From Bacillus sp. FJAT-28004 (GTDB lineage Bacteria > Bacillota > Bacilli > Paenibacillales > Paenibacillaceae): a stretch of DNA of 64,000 bases. Location: the NCBI RefSeq assembly GCF_001280845.1, contig NZ_LGHP01000002.1:1047613-1111612 (forward strand), written 5' to 3'. How positions within the stretch are numbered: the first letter of the stretch is position 1; each line of letters begins with the position of its first letter. The notes beneath the pieces were generated by a model that was not told where the DNA came from, ran no database searches, and saw only the letters and a list, made by a program, of their open reading frames with translations. Both the position numbers and the translations under genes were made by a program. Shown one piece after another: positions 35,207 through 43,789 of this stretch.

Positions 35207-38200
35207 TGAACTCAAAAAAATTCTCGTGATCGGTTCCGGTCCAATTGTCATCGGACAAGCGGCGGAATTCGACTATGCCGGTACTCAGGCCTGCCAAGCG
35301 CTCAAGGAAGAGGGCTACGAGGTTGTTCTTATAAACAGTAACCCAGCAACAATCATGACGGACACGAACATGGCTGACAAAGTATACATCGAGCCAATTA
35401 CACTGGATTTTGTATCTCAAATCATTCGTCAAGAACGTCCAGATGGACTACTTCCAACGCTTGGCGGACAGACTGGCCTTAATATGGCGGTTGAACTTGC
35501 ACGCGCTGGCGTTCTGGAACGTGAAAATGTAAAACTGCTTGGGACACAGCTCACAGCAATTGAGAAAGCAGAGGATCGCGACTTATTCCGTGACCTTATG
35601 CGTGAATTGGAACAGCCAGTACCAGACAGTGATATCGTAACGACTGTGGAAGATGCAGTTAACTTCGCTAACACAATCGGTTACCCGATCATCGTTCGTC
35701 CTGCTTACACACTTGGCGGAACTGGCGGCGGTATTTGTGCGAATGAAGAAGAGCTGCGCGAAACGGTTACTTCCGGAATCCGCTATAGCCCGATAAACCA
35801 GTGTTTGATCGAGAAGTCGATCGCAGGCATGAAAGAAGTCGAATATGAAGTTATGCGTGATGCGAACGACAACTGTATCGTTGTGTGCAACATGGAAAAC
35901 TTTGACCCGGTGGGCGTACATACAGGCGATAGCATCGTCGTAGCGCCAAGCCAAACGTTGTCTGATCGTGAGTATCAAATGCTGCGTTCGGCTTCCTTGA
36001 AAATCATTCGCGCTCTTAACATCGAAGGCGGCTGTAATGTACAGTTCGCTCTTGATCCACAAAGCTATCAATATTATGTAATCGAAGTAAATCCGCGTGT
36101 GAGCCGTTCATCAGCACTAGCGTCTAAAGCAACGGGTTACCCAATTGCCAAAATGGCAGCAAAAATCGCAATCGGCTACACGCTTGATGAACTTGTGAAC
36201 CCTGTTACTGGACAAACATACGCATGCTTCGAGCCAACTCTTGATTATATCGTATCGAAAATTCCACGCTGGCCGTTTGATAAATTCGTTAACGCGAATC
36301 GCAAACTAGGCACGCAAATGAAAGCAACTGGCGAAGTTATGGCCATTGGCCGTACCTTTGAAGAATCCATTCACAAAGCGGTTCGTTCACTCGAAATCGG
36401 GGCTCACCGCATTCACTTGAAAGAAGCTTCATCTTTAGAGGATGCCGTGCTTCGCACTCGTCTAGAGAAGCCGGATGATGAGCGTATGTTCCTAGTAGCG
36501 GAAGCGTTCCGTCGTGGCTATCAGCTTCAAGATATTCAAGATCTTACAAACATCGACTGGTGGTTCCTTGACAAAATTCAATCGATCGTAGCATTCGAGG
36601 ATCGTATGCGCAGTGAATCAACGTTGAATCAACAAACGTTGTATGAAGCAAAACGCAAAGGTTTCTCAGATCGCTCCATCGCAGAAATCCGTCAAGAAGG
36701 TTTCCCGAACGGCAGTCATACGACTGAAGCTGATGTACGCGCACTTCGCGTTCAGCTTAACTTGAAGCCGGTATACAAAATGGTTGATACATGCGCAGCT
36801 GAATTTGAAGCTTCGACGCCATATTACTACTCCACATATGAAGTAGAGAATGAAGTAACGGTTACAGACAAACAGAAGGTTTTAGTACTTGGATCTGGAC
36901 CAATTCGTATTGGTCAAGGCATCGAGTTCGATTACTCGACGGTTCATGCGGTATGGGCCATTCAAAATGCTGGTTACGAAGCAGTTATTATTAACAATAA
37001 CCCAGAAACAGTTTCAACTGACTTCAGTACATCTGACAGACTCTACTTTGAGCCATTGTTCTTTGAAGATGTTATGAACGTTATTGAGCAAGAAAACCCG
37101 ATTGGCGTAATCGTACAATTCGGCGGCCAAACGGCAATTAACCTAGCTGCTCCGCTTTCCAAAGCAGGTGTGCGCATTCTCGGTTCCAGCCTTGAGAGCA
37201 TCGATGCTGCAGAAGATCGCAAGAAATTCGAAGCTTTGCTTCGCAGCCTGAACATCGCACAGCCTGACGGCAAGACGGTCATCTCTGTTGATGAAGCGGT
37301 TGTTACAGCACAAGGACTAGGTTATCCTGTACTTGTTCGCCCTTCATATGTACTAGGCGGACGCGCAATGGAAATTGTGTACTCAGATGAAGAACTGCTG
37401 AACTACATGGAAGTTGCAGTGAAAATCAACCCAGAGCATCCGGTTTTGATCGACCGTTATATGCTTGGTAAAGAAGCAGAGGTTGACGCCATTTGTGATG
37501 GCGAGACGGTTGTTATTCCAGGGATTATGGAGCATGTTGAGCGCGCTGGTGTTCACTCAGGCGATTCCATTGCGGTATATCCTCCACAATCACTTTCGGA
37601 AGACATTAAGCAACAAATCGTTGACATCACCATTAGCATCACTAAAGCGCTGAACGTAATTGGACTTGTTAACATTCAATTCGTCATTCATCAAGAAAAA
37701 GTGTATGTCATTGAAGTTAATCCGCGTTCATCGCGTACTGTACCTTTCCTTAGCAAAGTTACGAACATTCCAATGGCAAACTTAGCTACAAAAGCTATTC
37801 TTGGTACGAAGCTTGCTGATCTTGGTTATGTTGAAGGCTTGTGGCCTGAGGATGAATATGTATCGGTTAAAGTTCCTGTCTTCTCCTTCGCGAAGCTGCG
37901 CCGGGTTGACCCGACTCTAACGCCGGAAATGAAGTCAACAGGCGAAGTAATGGGCCGTGATGTTCAATATGCGAAAGCTCTCTATAAAGGTCTCATTGGC
38001 GCAGGAATGAAAATCCCAACATCAGGCGCTATCATCGCAACTGTTGCCGATAAAGATAAAGAGGAAGCAACCGAATTGCTTCGCGGATTCTTTAACCTTG
38101 GCTACAAAATTATTGCTACAGGCGGAACAGCGAAAGTATTGGAAGAAGCCGGCTTAATCGTTACGACTGTCAATAAGCTAAGCGAAGGCTCGCCGAATAT

Positions 38201-38417
38201 TCTTGATCTAGTACGTGAAGGGCAAGCGCAATTTGTTGTCAATACGTTGACAAAAGGCAAAGCTCCTGAGCGTGACGGATTCAGAATTCGTCGTGAAGCG
38301 GTTGAGAATGGCGTCGTTTGTATGACTTCGCTTGATACGGTTCGTGCATTGCTTGTCATGCTCGAAACGTTGAACTTCTCCTCACGTTCTATGCCAGTGC
38401 TGCTACAAAAGAAATAA
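35193..38417 (+). CDS. carB: Carbamoyl-phosphate synthase, large subunit
   Basis: Makes carbamoyl phosphate from bicarbonate, ammonia and two ATP. 1074 residues: two homologous ATP-grasp halves (PAYTLGGTGGG near 168 and PSYVLGGRAMEIV near 712), and a C-terminal regulatory MGS-like domain (IIATGGTAKVLEEAGL near 970). It lies in the pyrimidine operon, so it is the pyrimidine-type enzyme (pyrAB). The stop codon lies in a short hairpin. Confidence 0.97.
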   Translation: MPKNNELKKILVIGSGPIVIGQAAEFDYAGTQACQALKEEGYEVVLINSNPATIMTDTNMADKVYIEPITLDFVSQIIRQERPDGLLPTLGGQTGLNMAVELARAGVLERENVKLLGTQLTAIEKAEDRDLFRDLMRELEQPVPDSDIVTTVEDAVNFANTIGYPIIVRPAYTLGGTGGGICANEEELRETVTSGIRYSPINQCLIEKSIAGMKEVEYEVMRDANDNCIVVCNMENFDPVGVHTGDSIVVAPSQTLSDREYQMLRSASLKIIRALNIEGGCNVQFALDPQSYQYYVIEVNPRVSRSSALASKATGYPIAKMAAKIAIGYTLDELVNPVTGQTYACFEPTLDYIVSKIPRWPFDKFVNANRKLGTQMKATGEVMAIGRTFEESIHKAVRSLEIGAHRIHLKEASSLEDAVLRTRLEKPDDERMFLVAEAFRRGYQLQDIQDLTNIDWWFLDKIQSIVAFEDRMRSESTLNQQTLYEAKRKGFSDRSIAEIRQEGFPNGSHTTEADVRALRVQLNLKPVYKMVDTCAAEFEASTPYYYSTYEVENEVTVTDKQKVLVLGSGPIRIGQGIEFDYSTVHAVWAIQNAGYEAVIINNNPETVSTDFSTSDRLYFEPLFFEDVMNVIEQENPIGVIVQFGGQTAINLAAPLSKAGVRILGSSLESIDAAEDRKKFEALLRSLNIAQPDGKTVISVDEAVVTAQGLGYPVLVRPSYVLGGRAMEIVYSDEELLNYMEVAVKINPEHPVLIDRYMLGKEAEVDAICDGETVVIPGIMEHVERAGVHSGDSIAVYPPQSLSEDIKQQIVDITISITKALNVIGLVNIQFVIHQEKVYVIEVNPRSSRTVPFLSKVTNIPMANLATKAILGTKLADLGYVEGLWPEDEYVSVKVPVFSFAKLRRVDPTLTPEMKSTGEVMGRDVQYAKALYKGLIGAGMKIPTSGAIIATVADKDKEEATELLRGFFNLGYKIIATGGTAKVLEEAGLIVTTVNKLSEGSPNILDLVREGQAQFVVNTLTKGKAPERDGFRIRREAVENGVVCMTSLDTVRALLVMLETLNFSSRSMPVLLQKK

Positions 38418-38518
38418 GCTCACGCGAGCTTAAAAGTACGGCCAGCGTTAATTGCTTCTTTATCGACCTTAGGCGATTTTGTCTTAAGGTCGATAGGATG
38501 GAGCAGACGTATGGCCGT
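38415..38518 (+). promoter_or_regulatory. Structured element between carB and pyrF
   Basis: Two structures. TAAGCTC/GAGCTTA around ACGC (38415-38432) includes the carB stop. Then ACGGCCA (38438-38444) pairs with TGGCCGT (38512-38518), enclosing an 11-base-pair stem TATCGACCTTA/TAAGGTCGATA (38461-38471 with 38485-38495). No T-tract follows, so it is not a plain terminator. In B. subtilis pyrK and pyrD occupy this junction. Function unknown. Confidence 0.6.
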
Positions 38519-38556
38519 TTATTTTGCAAATGAACAGAGAAATGGAGTGATTTCGG

Positions 38557-39294
38557 ATGAAATTGACAAACGAGCAAGCAGCAGGACGGATTATGGTTGC
38601 ACTTGATTATCCAGATGCAGCAGCGGCTGAACGTTTAATTGCCGAACTACAAGGCATTCCCTGTTATATGAAGGTTGGAATGCAGCTGTTTTATGCTGCA
38701 GGCCCGGCATTTGTACAAAGCTTGAAAGAGCGGGGCTACTACGTTTTTCTTGATGTGAAAATGCATGATATACCGAATACAGTCAAAGGCGGGGCAAACA
38801 GTGTAACGAAGCTGGGTGTTGACATGTTCAACGTACATGCCGCAGGAGGCAGTGATATGCTTGAGGCTGCGCTTGAAGGTGTAGATATTGCACTAACTGG
38901 CAGCGGACTTCGCAAACCTACGGTTATCGCCGTTACCCATTTGACAAGTACAAATCAGGCAATGCTTAACGAGCAAATCGGGATTAGCGGTACAGTAGAA
39001 TCTGCGGTGCTGCGTTACGCGGAACTTACCAAAAAAGCAGGTTTGGACGGAGTTGTCGCTTCTCCTTCAGAGGTTGAGGCTATTAAAGCGCTTTGCGGCA
39101 CTTCCTTCAAAACAGTAACTCCAGGCATTCGTCCAATTGGAGCGGATGTTAATGATCAATCACGCATTATGACGCCAAGCGAGGCATTGCGCCAAGGAAC
39201 TGATTATATGGTTATCGGTCGTCCTATTACAGCGGCACCAAGCCCAAGAGCAGCATTAGAATCCATTATTGAGGAGCTGATTTCCTATGAGTAA
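38557..39294 (+). CDS. pyrF: Orotidine 5'-phosphate decarboxylase
   Basis: Decarboxylates OMP to UMP. 245 residues. The catalytic Asp-Lys-Asp set is in FLDVKMHDIPNTV near residue 65, and the phosphate loop is in PGIRPIGADVNDQSR near 190. It overlaps pyrE by eight bases. Confidence 0.97.
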   Translation: MKLTNEQAAGRIMVALDYPDAAAAERLIAELQGIPCYMKVGMQLFYAAGPAFVQSLKERGYYVFLDVKMHDIPNTVKGGANSVTKLGVDMFNVHAAGGSDMLEAALEGVDIALTGSGLRKPTVIAVTHLTSTNQAMLNEQIGISGTVESAVLRYAELTKKAGLDGVVASPSEVEAIKALCGTSFKTVTPGIRPIGADVNDQSRIMTPSEALRQGTDYMVIGRPITAAPSPRAALESIIEELISYE

Positions 39295-39934
39295 ACTATC
39301 TTTAGCTGAATTGCCTAATCAAATTGCTAAGAGCCTGCTTGAAATCGAAGCTGTAGCACTTCGTCCGAATGAACCGTTCACATGGACGTCAGGCATTAAA
39401 TCACCAATCTATTGTGATAACCGTCTTACGATGACACACCCAGCGATTCGCGATCTCGTTGCAGAAGGATTCGCAACGATCATTCGTGAGCGTTATCCGG
39501 ATGCGGAAGTTATTGCAGGCACATCAACTGCCGGTATTCCACATGCCGCTTGGGTTGCACAGAAGTTAAACCTGCCGATGGCTTATATTCGCGATAAAGC
39601 AAAGGGGCATGGCAAACAGAATCAAATCGAGGGTCGTGTGCTACCTGGTCAAAAGGTTGTCGTTATTGAAGATTTGATCTCGACAGGCGGAAGCTCGCTT
39701 AAAGCGGGGCTTGCGGTGAGAGAAGCTGGCGCAGAAGTGTTAGCGGTACTTGCTATTTTCACATATGAATTCGATTCAGCTATTCAAGCTTTTGCCGCTG
39801 AACAAATGCCGCTCATAACATTGTCGAGCTATAGCGCACTCATCCAAACGGCTGTGGAGCTTGGTAAAGTAGCTCCTGAAGATGTTGCTGCTCTACAAGC
39901 ATGGAGACAAGATCCTCAATCTTTTGGAAAATAA
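39287..39934 (+). CDS. pyrE: Orotate phosphoribosyltransferase
   Basis: Makes OMP from orotate and PRPP. 215 residues. The orotate-side block FTWTSGIKSPIYCDNR is near residue 30 and the PRPP loop VVVIEDLISTGGSSLKAG near 123. It is the last gene of the operon and is followed by a strong terminator. Confidence 0.97.
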   Translation: MSKLSLAELPNQIAKSLLEIEAVALRPNEPFTWTSGIKSPIYCDNRLTMTHPAIRDLVAEGFATIIRERYPDAEVIAGTSTAGIPHAAWVAQKLNLPMAYIRDKAKGHGKQNQIEGRVLPGQKVVVIEDLISTGGSSLKAGLAVREAGAEVLAVLAIFTYEFDSAIQAFAAEQMPLITLSSYSALIQTAVELGKVAPEDVAALQAWRQDPQSFGK

Positions 39935-39947
39935 TTGTTGAACTAAT

Positions 39948-39988
39948 AAAGCGTGCTCTTATTCTATGAGAGCACGCTTTTTTTTTTG
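39948..39988 (+). terminator. Terminator of the pyr operon
   Basis: AAAGCGTGCTCT and AGAGCACGCTTT pair perfectly around nine bases, followed by a long T-tract. Confidence 0.95.
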
Positions 39989-40113
39989 CGAAAAATAATT
40001 CAAAATTCGACACAAAAATTTATCTTTTTTTGAAAGGGACTCTTCTTTATAGCCGTTTGTCTCCGATAAATAATTATAGAGAATTGTCATGAATTTGAGG
40101 GGCGGGGTTATTA

Positions 40114-41841
40114 ATGAAATTATCTTTGCGTGCTAGGCTAGTCATGTTGTCTTTGGTTCCACTTTTGTTATATGCATTTACAGGACTTTATTTGCTCAAA
40201 GAGCAGCGGTCCGTTTTGAATGACATGACAGATCGTATTTTTGAGACTTCTAATCAAGTAGACACTTTAATCTTAAACGCGGATAGGGATATGTATCAGG
40301 CCTATCAAGCTTATTTGAGAGTGGAATCAGGTACTTTAGATCAAACAAATGCAGACGCTGCTCGAGCTGAATTGGCCGAAAATCTTAAACAAGTCGAGGA
40401 TCGGGTAGGAGAAGCGCAAACCATTCTATACGAGAAAGGACTTCAGAATCTATCCTCGGGCGAGTCTGAGCGCAGTATTAATCAAATATTAATTGAGTTT
40501 AAGGCTAATTTTAATTTCTGGTCAGCCGCAGCGGTTAAAGCAGCAGCTGATGGAAAGAGCAATTTTCAAAATAAACAGATCGATAATAGCTTCCTAACAA
40601 GTAGAAAAAGTATTGATGAAATCGGTCAAAATACTAAAGTGTACGCACAATCAACGATTGCTAACATTACAGATGAATTAGATAAAACACAGCTTACTCT
40701 CTTTATCTCCATTATTGCGCTTACATTCGTTTTATTAATTTCTGTTTATTTTACAATTCGCCATATTATGAAGACGATCAAAAGCGTCGTGTTCAAAACA
40801 CAGCGTGTAGCAGAAGGGGACTTGACCGTTCTCCCAGATCGGAAGTACAGCAAGGATGAGCTTGGCCGTATTTCGCAATCGGTCGATCATATGATCGAAG
40901 CTACAAAGCAACTTATTAGCGGAATTGCCGATAATGCTGCTGAAGTAACCAAATCGACAGAACAATTAACGACAGCTTCGAAGGAGTCGGCAGATGCAGC
41001 AGAACATGTCGCTCAAAATATTCAGGAAGTAGCCAATGGCTCAGAAGTACAAGCAAGAGGCGCAGAAGAAACATCTAGAGCGATCGAGGAAATGACAATT
41101 GGCATTCAGCGAATCGCAGAAAATACAGCCTCGATCGCCGATAAATCTTCTTCTACCTCAAAACAGGCCGACCTCGGCCATGAAGCTCTGCTTCGTTTAG
41201 TTGCTCAAATGGGCGAGGTGAGGTCAGTGATCAGCAGTCTATCGGATACGATTGAAACGCTTGAGCATCGTTCGAAGGAAATTGGTGCAATCGCCGAAAA
41301 TATAACGAGCTTTTCTAATCAAACGAATATTTTGTCGCTTAACGCATCGATTGAAGCAGCGCGTGCAGGTGAACACGGCAGAGGTTTTGCTGTCGTTGCA
41401 GGAGAGATTCGCAAGCTGGCAGCGGGATCGCTGGCATCGGCTGATGGGATACACCAACTCGTAGACGTGACACGAAGCGAAATTGCGGGAGCTTCAGCGT
41501 ACATGTCGCAAACGATTCTGGAAATGGAACGGGGCAGCGAGCGGGTAGGTGAGGTTCGTCAAAACTTGGATATCATCGTTGCTTCTATTGTACAGATGAG
41601 TGAGCAGATTCATGAAAATTCTGCGATTACGCAGCAAATGTCCGCCAGCTCCGAGCAGGTAAGTGCTTCAATGGAACAAACGGCTTCTACAGCTGCGGGT
41701 AACCTTGAGAAGACAGAAAACGTCGCCGCTGCAACGGAAGAGCAGCTTGCATTAATGGATAATATTTCTTCTGCGGCTGTTCATCTGAATGAAATTGTAC
41801 GCGAATTGGATCTTGCTATTGCACATTTCAAAGTAAAGTAA
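40114..41841 (+). CDS. Methyl-accepting chemotaxis protein
   Basis: 575-residue transmembrane chemoreceptor. Membrane segment 1 at about 9-27, a helical four-helix-type extracellular sensor domain of about 160 residues, membrane segment 2 near 192-212, a HAMP domain to about 265, then the signalling domain with the hairpin tip IAENITSFSNQTNILSLNASIEAARAGEHGRGFAVVA near 393-430. The ligand is unknown. CCGATAA at about 40063-40069 recalls a sigma-D -10, but no matching -35 is evident. Confidence 0.95.
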   Translation: MKLSLRARLVMLSLVPLLLYAFTGLYLLKEQRSVLNDMTDRIFETSNQVDTLILNADRDMYQAYQAYLRVESGTLDQTNADAARAELAENLKQVEDRVGEAQTILYEKGLQNLSSGESERSINQILIEFKANFNFWSAAAVKAAADGKSNFQNKQIDNSFLTSRKSIDEIGQNTKVYAQSTIANITDELDKTQLTLFISIIALTFVLLISVYFTIRHIMKTIKSVVFKTQRVAEGDLTVLPDRKYSKDELGRISQSVDHMIEATKQLISGIADNAAEVTKSTEQLTTASKESADAAEHVAQNIQEVANGSEVQARGAEETSRAIEEMTIGIQRIAENTASIADKSSSTSKQADLGHEALLRLVAQMGEVRSVISSLSDTIETLEHRSKEIGAIAENITSFSNQTNILSLNASIEAARAGEHGRGFAVVAGEIRKLAAGSLASADGIHQLVDVTRSEIAGASAYMSQTILEMERGSERVGEVRQNLDIIVASIVQMSEQIHENSAITQQMSASSEQVSASMEQTASTAAGNLEKTENVAAATEEQLALMDNISSAAVHLNEIVRELDLAIAHFKVK

Positions 41842-41848
41842 GATAATG

Positions 41849-41901
41849 TAAAAGCTGCTTTTTATGCGAAATTTAAGCATTCGCTAAAAGCAGCTTTTTT
41901 T
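41849..41901 (+). terminator. Terminator of the chemoreceptor gene
   Basis: AAAAGCTGCTTTT near 41850 pairs with AAAAGCAGCTTTT near 41886, with a GCGAA/TTCGC inner stem and a T-tract. Confidence 0.85.
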
Positions 41902-42018
41902 GCTATAAAAAGGTTTTACAAAGTTGTTTAAATTTGACGTAACTTTTTGAGCATGTCCTACGTCTATCATGTAAGATGAGAATTATGAAAGTTGGTTGAG
42001 GAGGGATCGGAAGCGCTA

Positions 42019-42750
42019 ATGGCCATTCCGCAGGAAGAAGAACAGAGGATTGAAGAGCAGTTTGAAACGGCTGAAGAAAGACGCGATCTGCTAAAAGTTA
42101 TCGATGTAGAGCGTACATTCCAAGTTGGCGGTTCTCCGCTGCCTGTATTGAAGGGCATTAATATGGAGCTTAAGGAGCGCCAATTAGTTATGCTCAGAGG
42201 GAGATCAGGCTCTGGCAAGACGACGCTGTTGAATTGCTTAGGTGGGCTCGATACACCTAGTAAAGGAGAAATCATGTTTAACGGTTTGCCTTTTCACAGC
42301 ATGAGTGATGATCAACGCACATTAGTTAGGCGAAAGCATATGGGCTTTATCTTTCAGGCCTTCGCACTTATGCCGCTATTGTCCGCGCGAGAGAATGTCG
42401 AGCTGTCCCTTCGCATGGCTGGCGTTCCACGAGCGGAATGGAAGGATAGAGTTATGGAATGTCTTGAGCTGGTTGGCCTAGAGCGGCGTATGAATCATCG
42501 CCCTTTCGAACTCTCTGGCGGCGAGCAGCAGCGTGTGGCTATTGCCAAGGCGATCGCTCATAAGCCAATGCTGCTGCTTGCTGATGAACCAACGGCAGAG
42601 CTTGATACTGGAATGTCAGCTCAAATTATGGCGGTTTTCCAAAATATTATTCGCACTGAACAAGTTTCTATTTGTATGACTACACATGATCCTACGATTT
42701 TGGAGGTTGCTGACATTGTCTATGAAATGGTGGACGGAAAATTTATTTAA
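42019..42750 (+). CDS. MacB/LolD-type ABC transporter ATPase (gene 1 of five-gene operon)
   Basis: 243 residues. Walker A is GRSGSGKTT near residue 57, the Q-loop FIFQAFALMPLLS near 107, signature LSGGEQQRVAIAKAIA near 160 and Walker B LLLADEPTAE near 183. The sequence is of the MacB/LolD group that powers FtsX-type permeases. The 35 residues before the ATPase core are acidic. The ATG at 42019 is 13 bases after GAGGAGGG; the start is less certain. The 3' end overlaps the adaptor gene by 29 bases. Confidence 0.92.
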   Translation: MAIPQEEEQRIEEQFETAEERRDLLKVIDVERTFQVGGSPLPVLKGINMELKERQLVMLRGRSGSGKTTLLNCLGGLDTPSKGEIMFNGLPFHSMSDDQRTLVRRKHMGFIFQAFALMPLLSARENVELSLRMAGVPRAEWKDRVMECLELVGLERRMNHRPFELSGGEQQRVAIAKAIAHKPMLLLADEPTAELDTGMSAQIMAVFQNIIRTEQVSICMTTHDPTILEVADIVYEMVDGKFI

Positions 42751-43786
42751 ACGTTCAATGGTTGTTGTTTTAAGTGCTTCTTTAGTACTTTCAAGCGGGT
42801 GCTCCTTGCTTCCCGCGGAAGATGAAGAAGAGGTATTGCCAGAGATTGCCCCTGCACAAATATCGAAGAAGCCCGAGTATGAGGTAACGACTGCGACATT
42901 AGAAACGAAGATACCTTTGATCGGCAAGCTTATTTCTTTGGAAGAAGAGACGATGTTTTTCACATTGGACGGCAAGAACTTAAAGGAGCTGAATGTGAAA
43001 GTAGGATCAACGGTGAAAGCCGGTCAAGTGATTGGTCAGCTAGACGTTGATACATTGGTCAAATCTTTGCGACTCGAAAGACTTGCTTTTAGGAAAGTAG
43101 AAAATGAAATGAAAGACACGCTGCGTCAGCGTGATGAAATGGACCCTGTTGAATTCGAAGGGAAGTTAATCGCCTTTGAAGAACAGAAGCAGAAGCTTGT
43201 AGATATGGAAGAGGAAATTGCGAAAGCTACCTTAAAGGCTCCATTTGCAGGAACGATTGTAACGCTTAACGTGCAGAAGGGTGATTTGATCAAAGCCTAT
43301 GCGCCGATTGCGATTGTAGCTGATACGAGTAAGATTACTGCTGCAGCAAAGATTACTAAGTCGGAGCTTGAAAAACTAGGCGTAGGCATGGAAGTAACTG
43401 CTAATATTACGAGCGTCGGTACTTTTAAAGGCAAGATCAAGCAGCTTCCATTCAAGACCGAGGAGCAGAACAACGGTGGCAATCCAGGAGGAATTCCTGG
43501 AGAAAAACCGGAGCGTCCGGAAGACTTCTTAATCGTTGATCTTAAAGATTTGCCAAAAAACTTAAATCGCGGTATGCCGCTTTCAATTAATGTTATTACG
43601 AAGCGTACTGAAAATGCTATTGTTATTCCTCCTTCAACGCTTCGTTCTATCGGATCCCGTACGTATGTGCAGGTCATAGAAGGCGAAGTTAAGCGTGAAG
43701 TTGACGTAGAGGTAGGCCAACAAACCTCGACGAATATCGAGATCCTACAAGGGTTGAAGCCGGGGCAGAAAGTTGTAGGTCGATAG
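42722..43786 (+). CDS. HlyD/MacA-like adaptor lipoprotein
   Basis: 354-residue membrane-fusion-type adaptor. A lipobox (LVLSSGC, cysteine near residue 26) predicts a lipid anchor outside the membrane. Split biotinyl-lipoyl halves (VGSTVKAGQVIGQLD near 80; KATLKAPFAGTIVTLNVQKGD near 155) surround a short coiled coil, then a beta-barrel (ITAAAKITKSELEKLGVGM). A Gly/Pro insertion NNGGNPGGIPGEKPERPE is near 245. MacA-like proteins link to MacB-like permeases, and the next gene is one. Confidence 0.88.
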   Translation: MKWWTENLFKRSMVVVLSASLVLSSGCSLLPAEDEEEVLPEIAPAQISKKPEYEVTTATLETKIPLIGKLISLEEETMFFTLDGKNLKELNVKVGSTVKAGQVIGQLDVDTLVKSLRLERLAFRKVENEMKDTLRQRDEMDPVEFEGKLIAFEEQKQKLVDMEEEIAKATLKAPFAGTIVTLNVQKGDLIKAYAPIAIVADTSKITAAAKITKSELEKLGVGMEVTANITSVGTFKGKIKQLPFKTEEQNNGGNPGGIPGEKPERPEDFLIVDLKDLPKNLNRGMPLSINVITKRTENAIVIPPSTLRSIGSRTYVQVIEGEVKREVDVEVGQQTSTNIEILQGLKPGQKVVGR

Positions 43787-43789
43787 CCA

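Noticed and set aside
35013..35432. Long antisense frame across carA-carB and similar antisense frames in other genes
   Set aside because: They mirror codon bias of the real genes on the other strand, have no ribosome sites and match no family.
40063..40069. Sigma-D promoter for the chemoreceptor
   Set aside because: A CCGATAA -10-like sequence exists, but no TAAA-type -35 lies at the needed distance.
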